From Myxococcales bacterium (lineage in GTDB: Bacteria > Myxococcota_A > Polyangia > Fen-1088), in assembly GCA_003170035.1 (NCBI GenBank), contig PMZX01000307.1, positions 6,076 through 11,750 on the forward strand: a stretch of DNA of 5,675 bases, in the 5' to 3' direction. The notes under the pieces were generated by a model. That model worked only from the letters and a program-made list of their open reading frames with translations. It made no database searches and was not told the DNA's origin. This document shows positions 1-5,294 of this stretch, in pieces. The position numbers were made by a program, and so were the translations under genes. The first letter of the stretch is position 1. The number at the start of each line of letters is the position of its first letter.

Positions 1-144
1 GCCTCGTCATCGAACCGCAATTTCAAGGGCCGGCAGGGCAGCCCCACCGGGCGCACCCTGCTGATGAGCCCGATCATGGTGGCCGCAGCAGCCATCGCAG
101 GCGAAGTGGCGGACGCGCGCCAGGTGTTCGGCATCCACGGTTGA
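1..144 (+). CDS. leuC: 3-isopropylmalate dehydratase large subunit, C-terminal end (5' truncated)
   Basis: Frame 1 is open from the left edge to a TGA at 142-144 and gives 47 residues beginning [13 protein letters not shown], followed by GRTLLMSP and a run of alanines ([13 protein letters not shown]). The NRNFxGRQG loop and the Ser-Pro-x-Met-x-Ala-Ala-Ala segment are hallmarks of the C-terminal part of LeuC, the aconitase-family large subunit. With LeuD it isomerises 2-isopropylmalate to 3-isopropylmalate in cytoplasmic leucine biosynthesis. The [4Fe-4S] ligands of LeuC lie upstream, outside the window, so integrity of the whole enzyme cannot be judged. leuD starts 17 bases after the stop, which fits a leuCD operon. 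Aconitase and homoaconitase are the alternatives, but the separate leuD-type small subunit immediately downstream argues for LeuC. Confidence 0.93.
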   Translation, partial: ASSSNRNFKGRQGSPTGRTLLMSPIMVAAAAIAGEVADARQVFGIHG

Positions 145-148
145 GTGC

Positions 149-154
149 GAGGAG
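149..154 (+). promoter_or_regulatory. Ribosome binding site of leuD
   Basis: GAGGAG lies 7 bases before the ATG at 162. It decides the start: the reading frame is open back to a TTG at 141 that overlaps the leuC stop, but that TTG would put this Shine-Dalgarno sequence inside the gene. Confidence 0.8.
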
Positions 155-161
155 ATATCTC

Positions 162-773
162 ATGGACGACTCGAAGCGCATCGTGATCAAGGGCCGAGGC
201 ATTGTTTTGCACGGCAACGACATCGACACCGATCGCATCATTCCCGCGCGTTACCTGCGCACAGTCACGTTTGAAGGGCTGGGCGAGCACGTCTTCGAAG
301 ACGATCGGGCCCAGTTGCAACAGCAGGGTCGCACGCATCCGTTCGACGATGCGAAATTCCGCGACGCCACTTTGTTGCTGGTCAACAAGAACTTCGGCTG
401 CGGCTCGTCGCGCGAGCACGCGCCCCAGGCCATCAGCCGCTGGCAGAAGGGCATTCGCACCATCGTGGGCGAGAGCTTTGCCGAGATCTTCTTCGGCAAC
501 TGCGTCTCGCTGGGCGTGCCCTGCGTGGTGGTAGATGCAGCCTCGATCGAGGCTTTGCAGAAGGCGGTCACAGCGGATCCAACCGTAGATGTGACCGTCG
601 ACCTCAAAGACAAGGTCGTGAGCGCCGGTGCGTTGCGTGTTCCGCTGCGCATTCCCGAGGGCGTGCGCCAGCAATTCCTCGACGGCCGCTGGGACACCAC
701 CGGCGAGCTGTTGGCCAATCGCGACGCAATTGTGGCGTTGGCCAAGAAGCTGCCCTATCTCTCCAGTTTCTGA
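162..773 (+). CDS. leuD: 3-isopropylmalate dehydratase small subunit
   Basis: A 203-residue protein, close to the usual length of about 200 for the bacterial two-subunit form. It forms the swivel domain that pairs with LeuC to convert 2-isopropylmalate to 3-isopropylmalate through the dehydrated intermediate. Visible motifs are [14 protein letters not shown] (residues 19-32), the small-subunit signature [15 protein letters not shown] (77-91), whose Ser/Arg side chains bind substrate, and SFAEIFFGN (105-113). The C-terminal half (about 140-203) is less conserved and ends in TGA at 771-773. The ATG at 162 is chosen for its GAGGAG site. The gene follows leuC by 17 bases and is probably cotranscribed with it. 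The gene downstream is convergent, so leuD is the last gene of this unit; leuB is not adjacent on this side. Nothing is broken or missing. The small subunit of a homoaconitase-like enzyme is a less likely alternative. Confidence 0.95.
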   Translation: MDDSKRIVIKGRGIVLHGNDIDTDRIIPARYLRTVTFEGLGEHVFEDDRAQLQQQGRTHPFDDAKFRDATLLLVNKNFGCGSSREHAPQAISRWQKGIRTIVGESFAEIFFGNCVSLGVPCVVVDAASIEALQKAVTADPTVDVTVDLKDKVVSAGALRVPLRIPEGVRQQFLDGRWDTTGELLANRDAIVALAKKLPYLSSF

Positions 774-843
774 TAGCCGCCTAGCTGTGGGTGGTGGAGG
801 CGGGACGCGTGCGCGAACACACGAACCAGGAGTAGGTAGCGGC
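774..843. other. Convergent intergenic gap, no clear terminator
   Basis: This 70-base gap lies between the stops of leuD (plus) and the transporter (minus). A terminator shared by both genes would be expected here. The only hairpin I could pick out is a short one at 832-847 (GTAGGT paired with GCCTAC including one G-T pair, 4-base loop), which runs into the transporter stop codon. No T-run follows on either strand, so it does not look like an intrinsic terminator. Factor-dependent termination or transcription into the opposite gene is possible. Confidence 0.5.
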
Positions 844-2166
844 CTACGCGGTCGCGCCCTGGCCCTGCCGTGGAACGTGGCCCTTCCAGCCGTACCAGAC
901 GATGTACAGGTAACAGAGCGCGGGAATGATGAAGCAGTGGTGGATGCCGATCTGGTCGGCAATGGCGCCCTGGATCACCGGAACAAGGGCACCGCCCACG
1001 ATGGCCATGCAGAGGATGCCGGATCCCTGACTGGTGTGCTTGCCCAGGCCGGCAATGGCCAGGGTGAAGATGGTCGGGAACATGATTGAATTGAAGAGCC
1101 CAATCGCCAGCACGGACCACATAGCCGCCGATCCCGAGGTGACCATGGTGGTGATCACCAGCAGGGCTGCCACACAGGCAAACAAAGCAAGGATGCGTCC
1201 CGGTTTGAAGTATCGCAAAAGCGGCGTGCCGAGGAACCGGCCCACCATGGCGCCTCCCCAGTAGTAGGGCAGGTAGGTCGCACCCACTTTCTCGGGCAGC
1301 CCGGCAATGGCGGGTTCTTTCAAGTAGTTGACCAGGAAACTGCCGATTGCCACCTCGCCCCCGACATAGACGAAGATGGCCACCGCCCCCAGCATGAGGT
1401 GACGATATCCGAAGGCGCTCTTGGGGCCTTCGGCGCCGGCAGCCTGGGCCGCGGTTTCCTGGCTGGCGTCGATCTTGGGGAGTTTCGACAGCGCGATGGC
1501 AACTGCCAACACGAAGAGCGTGAGAGCAAGCCCGATGTAGGGCTTCTGCACCGAGGCCGCCTCGGCCACGCGATAGGCTTCGCGAGCAGCAGGAACCATG
1601 GCTTTCAGCTCGTCGGCTGGCTTGGACGGGGTCGCGAGGATGAACGCAGAGCCAAAAAAAGGCGCCAGGGTCGTGCCCAGCGAGTTGAGGGCCTGGGTCA
1701 GGGTCAAGCGCGCGGAAGCGGTCTCAGGCTTGCCAAGGATGGCAACGAACGGATTGGCCGCGACTTGCAGAAGGGTAATACCGGAAGCCAGGATAAAGAG
1801 GGCCAGCAAGAAGATCGCATAGGAGCGGATTTCGGCGGCCGGGTAGAAGGCGAGGCAGCCGAGCCCCACCACCACAAGGCCGATGATGATGCCCCTCTTG
1901 TAGCCGACCCGCTGGACGATCTGGCCTGAGGGCAGCGACACGACGAAATAGGCGGTGAAGAAGGCGAACTGGATCATCATCGCCTGCGCGTAGTTGAGGT
2001 CGAAGACCGCTTTCAGGTGGGGGATGATGATGTCATTCAGGCAGGTTATGAAACCCCACATGAAAAACAGCGTGGAGAGAACCGCAAGGGCGGGAAGATA
2101 ACTCCGCGGCTTTTCGCTGGTGGAAGAAACCGGGGGCGACGCTGAGGGGAGTGTTGGTCCGGCCAT
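844..2166 (-). CDS. FHS-family sugar:H+ symporter (GluP/FucP-like MFS transporter)
   Basis: A 440-residue inner-membrane protein of the fucose:H+ symporter branch of the major facilitator superfamily, likely importing a hexose such as glucose, galactose or fucose. The N-terminal 20 or so residues are a Ser/Pro-rich cytoplasmic tail. The first membrane segment contains [19 protein letters not shown] (34-52), the family signature. Further markers are [23 protein letters not shown] (69-91; MFS loop 2-3 pattern), [14 protein letters not shown] (132-145), [15 protein letters not shown] (161-175) and [12 protein letters not shown] (271-282). About 12 hydrophobic segments are visible, split near residues 225-255 by a hydrophilic, Ala/Glu-rich central loop. 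LQVAANP, with Gln rather than the Glu of E. coli FucP, and [12 protein letters not shown] point to the GluP (glucose/galactose) subgroup. The ATG at 2166 is preceded by AAAGGA; an in-frame GTG at 2232 would add 22 hydrophilic residues and has less support. Neither neighbour reveals the substrate. The family call is firm, the substrate is not. Confidence 0.9.
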   Translation of the reverse strand: MAGPTLPSASPPVSSTSEKPRSYLPALAVLSTLFFMWGFITCLNDIIIPHLKAVFDLNYAQAMMIQFAFFTAYFVVSLPSGQIVQRVGYKRGIIIGLVVVGLGCLAFYPAAEIRSYAIFLLALFILASGITLLQVAANPFVAILGKPETASARLTLTQALNSLGTTLAPFFGSAFILATPSKPADELKAMVPAAREAYRVAEAASVQKPYIGLALTLFVLAVAIALSKLPKIDASQETAAQAAGAEGPKSAFGYRHLMLGAVAIFVYVGGEVAIGSFLVNYLKEPAIAGLPEKVGATYLPYYWGGAMVGRFLGTPLLRYFKPGRILALFACVAALLVITTMVTSGSAAMWSVLAIGLFNSIMFPTIFTLAIAGLGKHTSQGSGILCMAIVGGALVPVIQGAIADQIGIHHCFIIPALCYLYIVWYGWKGHVPRQGQGATA

Positions 2167-2306
2167 GTGAGTTCCTTTTGTGCGGGAGGCGAGGGTACCA
2201 TCTTGGCCCCCGCTCGACTGCGCATGATACACGCGCTGGCGGAGATTCCACGGCTTCTTGGCAATTCGGTATCGCGTGGTCCCGAAAGGCGGGCATAATC
2301 AACGCC
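2167..2306. promoter_or_regulatory. Divergent intergenic region, probable promoters for transporter and lipoprotein
   Basis: This 140-base region separates two outward-reading genes, so it should hold a promoter for each. On the plus strand CATAAT at 2294-2299 resembles a -10 box and ends only 7 bases before the ATG at 2307; no good -35 box sits 16-18 bases upstream (TTGGCA at 2258-2263 is about 30 bases away). On the minus strand TATCAT (plus coordinates 2224-2229) is a weak -10 candidate without a convincing -35. I saw no clear inverted-repeat operator, so no regulator can be named. Confidence 0.35.
2173..2178 (-). promoter_or_regulatory. Ribosome binding site of the sugar transporter
   Basis: On the minus strand AAAGGA lies 6 bases before the ATG at 2166. 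It supports this start over the in-frame GTG at 2232. Confidence 0.7.
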
Positions 2307-3476
2307 ATGGTTCGCGCTCAGCCCAGACCTCTGGCCTGCCTGGTGGTGGGCTGGTTGGTGGTCATTGTTGCGGGATGCGGTAGCACCTCTGTAAGCCCCG
2401 GAAACCGCGACGCGGACTTGTCAGGGGAGGGCGGGGCTGACGCCAGTTCTGTTTTGCCAGATACCGGCCCTGACGCTGCTCTTCCGCCCGACGCGTCGGT
2501 CGCGGTTGACACTGAGGACGACGCAGGTCCTCCTGCCGACGCGCTTGGCGCTGCCGATGGCGGCCCGGTCGCTCCCGACGCTGGCGGAGTTGACCTGGGG
2601 CAGACCCCCGCCACGGTCGTCGTGCTGCCTGACACGCAATACTACTCGTCCAGCTTCCCCGACATCTTCGCGGCCCAGACCCGCTGGATCGTCGCGCAGA
2701 AGTCCGCTCGCAACATCGCGGCGGCGCTTCACGTGGGCGACTTGGTCGACCTCAACACCGACAATGCCCAGTGGACGGTCGCCAACTCGTCCATGCGAGC
2801 GCTGGACGGGCTGGTGCCCTATGTGCTTGTTCCCGGCAACCACGACACTGACGCGACTCGTGTGGGATCGATCGACAACTACTTTTCGCCCACAACCATG
2901 CCGTGGATCGCCGGAACCATGGGCGCAGGCCAGATCGAGAACAGCTACGCCCTGGTCGACATTGGGCCGCAGAAATGGCTGGTCCTGGGTCTGGAGTTTG
3001 GGCCGCGCGATGCCGTGCTCATCTGGGCCGACGGGGTGCTGAAGGCCAACTGGACACTGCCCGCAATCATCGTGACCCACGCCTACCTGTACGCGGACGC
3101 GCACCGCTACGACTACGCTGTCTATGGGGCGAGCCAAGCCTACTACCCGCAATTCTACAACTTCACGCCCAAGGAGGGTAGCAACGACGGAGAGCAGATC
3201 TGGCAGAAGCTCATCGTGGCCAACCCGAACGTGCGTCTGGTGTTCTGTGGTCACTACGGCGTTGCGCGACTGACCAGCCTGCGGGCGGATGGTTCACGTG
3301 TGCACCAGATGCTGTCTGACTACCAGTGGGCTGACAGTCTCGGCGGCAGTGGCTATCTGCGGCTGCTGGAGTTCGACTACGGCAAGAAGGAGATCCGCGT
3401 CCAGACCTACTCGCCCTACCTCGACCAGTTCATGTCCGACGACGCGAACCAGTTCACCCTCAGCCTGGATCTCTAG
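2307..3476 (+). CDS. Lipoprotein with calcineurin-like metallophosphoesterase domain
   Basis: A 389-residue predicted lipoprotein. It has a basic N-terminus, a hydrophobic stretch at about residues 9-22, and the lipobox VAGC with Cys24 as lipidation site. Residues 25-101 form a low-complexity linker rich in Asp, Ala, Pro and Gly with no Lys, a style common in myxobacterial surface proteins. From about residue 102 a calcineurin-like phosphoesterase domain follows: VVVLPDTQYY (motif I, Asp109), GDLVD (144-148), GNHD (178-181), THAY (His258) and CGHYG (314-318). These map to the metal-binding blocks of the family, except that motif I is D-T-Q instead of D-x-H and the last block is GHYG rather than GHxH. 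Substrate is unknown; phosphomonoesters, phosphodiesters or nucleotides are possible outside the inner membrane. The ATG at 2307 is preferred because it places the signal peptide at the N-terminus; the frame is open 52 codons further upstream, but that extension would bury the signal. No strong Shine-Dalgarno is present. Its stop overlaps the stop of the convergent flavoprotein gene. Confidence 0.85.
   Translation: MVRAQPRPLACLVVGWLVVIVAGCGSTSVSPGNRDADLSGEGGADASSVLPDTGPDAALPPDASVAVDTEDDAGPPADALGAADGGPVAPDAGGVDLGQTPATVVVLPDTQYYSSSFPDIFAAQTRWIVAQKSARNIAAALHVGDLVDLNTDNAQWTVANSSMRALDGLVPYVLVPGNHDTDATRVGSIDNYFSPTTMPWIAGTMGAGQIENSYALVDIGPQKWLVLGLEFGPRDAVLIWADGVLKANWTLPAIIVTHAYLYADAHRYDYAVYGASQAYYPQFYNFTPKEGSNDGEQIWQKLIVANPNVRLVFCGHYGVARLTSLRADGSRVHQMLSDYQWADSLGGSGYLRLLEFDYGKKEIRVQTYSPYLDQFMSDDANQFTLSLDL
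3473..3476. other. Shared CTAG at a tail-to-tail gene junction
   Basis: The palindrome CTAG supplies the TAG stop of the plus-strand lipoprotein gene (3474-3476) and, on the other strand, the TAG stop of the flavoprotein gene (3473-3475). The two coding regions overlap by 4 bases, so no terminator can lie between them. Confidence 0.9.
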
Positions 3477-4303
3477 AACTCTTGCGGCAGTTGCTGTAAC
3501 TGCGCCACCGAGAACACCGGCCCGTCCTTGCACACGTAAAACGGCCCGATGTTGCAGCGGCCGCACTGGCCCAAGCCGCACTTCATCTTCATTTCCAGGG
3601 TGGTGAAGATGCTCTCGGCGGGAAAACCGAGGTCTTTGAACACCGGCAGGGTCAGCTTGATCATGATGGGCGGGCCGCAGGTGATGGCCACCGCGTTCTC
3701 GGCCTTGGGCGCAGTCGCGCGCAGCACGGCGGGCACGAAACCCTCGCGGCCTTTCCAGTTGGCGTCGCCCTTGTCCACTGTGACCACCAATTCGGTACTG
3801 GGCGCCTTGGCCCAGATCTCGCGATCCGCCGCGTACATCAGATCGCCCGGGCTGCGTGCGCCGTACACGATGGTCAGCTTGCCGTACTCCGCGCGCTGAT
3901 TGAGCACGTGACAGATGATGGGCTTGAGCGGCGCCAGGCCGATGCCTCCGCCCGCGATGACGATGTCCTTGCCTTTCCATTCTGCGACGGGGAAGGCCTT
4001 GCCGTAGGGCCCGCGGAAGCCGATGATGGCGCCCGCATACAGGTGGTGCAGCGCTTCGGTGTGGGCGCCCACGCGTTTGGTGGTGACGGTCAGCCGCTCG
4101 GGCCTGGCCGGATCGCCCGCGATGACGAAGGTGGATTCGCCCTCGCCAAAGGCCGAGATCTCGGCGAACTGGCCGGGCAGATAGCGAAAGGCCTTGCGCT
4201 CGGATTCGTCGAGCAGCTCGAAGTGGAAGGTGACCGTGTCCGCGGTCTCGTCGATGCGCTCGCTGATGCGCGCAGGTAGCGGCAGCAAGGGATCACGCAA
4301 CAC
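3473..4303 (-). CDS. FAD/NAD(P)-binding oxidoreductase with [2Fe-2S] motif, HydG/FlxA-like gamma subunit
   Basis: A 276-residue cytoplasmic flavoprotein of the ferredoxin-NADP reductase superfamily, in the group of hydrogenase/sulfhydrogenase gamma subunits, AsrB, PyrK and FlxA. Residues 7-100 form the FAD-binding barrel (LPGQFAEISAFGEGESTFVI, 42-61; TTKRVGAHTEALHHL, 74-88; GFRGPYG, 95-101). Residues 113-220 form the NAD(P)-binding fold (IVIAGGGIGLAPLKP, 114-128; VYGARSPGDLMY, 146-157; ITCGPPIM, 207-214). The C-terminal CGLGQCGRC...C (Cys242, 247, 250, 258) is the PyrK-like [2Fe-2S] site. It likely exchanges electrons between NAD(P)H and the Fe-S subunit encoded just upstream. The start is a GTG at 4303 with AGGAGG 6 bases before it, overlapping the upstream gene by 11 bases, so translational coupling is likely. 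Length is normal for the family. It ends the operon; no hydrogenase small or large subunit follows. AsrB of anaerobic sulfite reductase is a less likely alternative. Confidence 0.88.
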   Translation of the reverse strand: MLRDPLLPLPARISERIDETADTVTFHFELLDESERKAFRYLPGQFAEISAFGEGESTFVIAGDPARPERLTVTTKRVGAHTEALHHLYAGAIIGFRGPYGKAFPVAEWKGKDIVIAGGGIGLAPLKPIICHVLNQRAEYGKLTIVYGARSPGDLMYAADREIWAKAPSTELVVTVDKGDANWKGREGFVPAVLRATAPKAENAVAITCGPPIMIKLTLPVFKDLGFPAESIFTTLEMKMKCGLGQCGRCNIGPFYVCKDGPVFSVAQLQQLPQEF

Positions 4304-5294
4304 GTTCGGCCTCCTGGTTGATGCGCTTCATGATCTCGAACACGTCGGCGAACAGGTGCCGGTCGAGCGGGCACAGCTCCACGCAACGACCGCAACCGGT
4401 GCAGCCGACCAGGCCCGGGTTCTGCGTCGGCATATAGGAGAACTTGTGCATCACTCGCTGGCGCAGACGACTGGCCGCGACCTGGCGCGGGTTGTGCCCG
4501 CCCGCCATGCGGGTGAAATCCGAGCGCTGGCAGTTGTCCACGATGCGTAGACGCTGGATCTCGCCCTTGAAAGATTCGTCGTCGACGGTGAAGCACTGGC
4601 AGGTCGGGCAGTACTGCGTGCACACGCCGCAGTTCATGCAGGAGGTGCCCAGTTCGCGCCAGATGGGATGGTCAAAATTCGCGTACAGCGCCTTGGGGTC
4701 GGGCAGTCCCGTCCACCACTCGGGTCGTGGTCCGGGCCGCGGTGCCGTCACGGGCACGGCCGCGCCCGCCGGCACAGTGGCCAGGAACGCCTGGCCGCGC
4801 AGGCTGCCGGCCTGGGCGATGAAGCCGTCAGCTTCTGGCGTCAGCATGACGTCGACCGCGTCTTTGTCATCAGGGCCAAAACCGAAAACCCCGCAATAGC
4901 AGTTGGGCCCTGGCTGGCAGGCGACACCGATCAACAGAAGGCTGTCGCGTCTGGCTTTGTAGTGCGGATCCACATACGGCGCCTGCAAGAAAGCACGGTC
5001 GAGAAGTAGCAAGGCGCGGGCGTCGCAGGGACGAACCCCGAACACGCTGCCCGGGGTTTCGTCGGGAAGGGCTGCTTCGATTTCGGCCGGGCGTGCGCCG
5101 GCCTTCCAAAGAGCGATTTCTCGCCGGGGCGGCGTGAACAGATCCTTGACCGGTCGCCGCGGCCGGATGGGGCCCAGCTCGGGCAACGCCTCGACCGTGG
5201 CCCAGTGGCCCGCGTCGTTGGGCGCCCAAAGCGGGCCCCGCTTGCGCAGCGCCGCTTGAAGTGACTCGCGCGAAAGCTTCATGCCATCAGCCAC
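4293..5294 (-). CDS. HydB-like 4Fe-4S dicluster protein (hydrogenase/sulfhydrogenase beta-type subunit)
   Basis: A 333-residue cytoplasmic iron-sulfur protein of the HydB/AsrA group, which passes electrons between a gamma flavoprotein and a catalytic partner. The N-terminal domain carries the family blocks FGVRPCDARALLLLDRAF (residues 85-102) and ACQPGPNCYC (125-134). The C-terminal part carries two 4Fe-4S motifs: Cys219-x2-Cys222-x2-Cys225-x3-Cys229, continuing into PTCQC (Cys232, Cys234), and Cys298-x2-Cys301-x2-Cys304-x3-Cys308 followed by Pro. Between them lies a helical, basic stretch, including NCQRSDFTRMAGGHNPRQVAA (254-274). Length fits the family (about 330-350). The start is a GTG at 5294 with GGAGG 8 bases upstream; the in-frame ATG at 5282 lacks a site at the right distance. 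It overlaps the upstream Fe-S gene by 8 bases and the downstream flavoprotein gene by 11, so all three should be made together as one complex. AsrA of anaerobic sulfite reductase belongs to the same group and is an alternative; an Hdr/Flx-type role is favoured by the neighbouring extra Fe-S protein. Confidence 0.87.
   Translation of the reverse strand: MADGMKLSRESLQAALRKRGPLWAPNDAGHWATVEALPELGPIRPRRPVKDLFTPPRREIALWKAGARPAEIEAALPDETPGSVFGVRPCDARALLLLDRAFLQAPYVDPHYKARRDSLLLIGVACQPGPNCYCGVFGFGPDDKDAVDVMLTPEADGFIAQAGSLRGQAFLATVPAGAAVPVTAPRPGPRPEWWTGLPDPKALYANFDHPIWRELGTSCMNCGVCTQYCPTCQCFTVDDESFKGEIQRLRIVDNCQRSDFTRMAGGHNPRQVAASRLRQRVMHKFSYMPTQNPGLVGCTGCGRCVELCPLDRHLFADVFEIMKRINQEAERVA
4310..4315 (-). 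promoter_or_regulatory. Ribosome binding site of the FAD/NAD(P) subunit
   Basis: AGGAGG on the minus strand lies 6 bases before the GTG at 4303, inside the last codons of the upstream gene. This near-perfect site fixes the non-ATG start. Confidence 0.85.

Noticed and set aside
832..847. Short inverted repeat near the transporter stop, considered as a terminator
   Set aside because: The stem is only six pairs including a G-T pair, it overlaps the stop codon, and no T-run follows on either strand.
755..1120. Open frame of 121 codons on the minus strand spanning the leuD end and the transporter C-terminus
   Set aside because: It runs out of frame through the conserved transporter sequence and yields a His/Arg/Pro-rich product with no membrane segment or motif.
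1399..1929. Open frame of 176 codons on the plus strand within the transporter
   Set aside because: It is the complement of conserved membrane segments and gives a charged Gly/Arg/Glu-rich product without motifs.
2258..2276. TTGGCA followed by a possible -12 element, considered as a sigma-54 promoter
   Set aside because: The bases ten positions after GG are not GC, so the -24/-12 pattern fails; as a -35 box it is about 30 bases from CATAAT, too far.
2421..3254. Long open frame of 277 codons on the minus strand inside the lipoprotein gene
   Set aside because: It is antisense to a gene with clear signal peptide and phosphoesterase motifs; its product has no recognisable motif and an odd Val/Arg/Gly/His-rich composition typical of high-GC shadow frames.
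3294..3980. Open frame of 228 codons on the minus strand across the lipoprotein and flavoprotein ends
   Set aside because: It is out of frame with both genes; the flavoprotein frame carries the FAD, NAD and cysteine motifs, and this one carries none.
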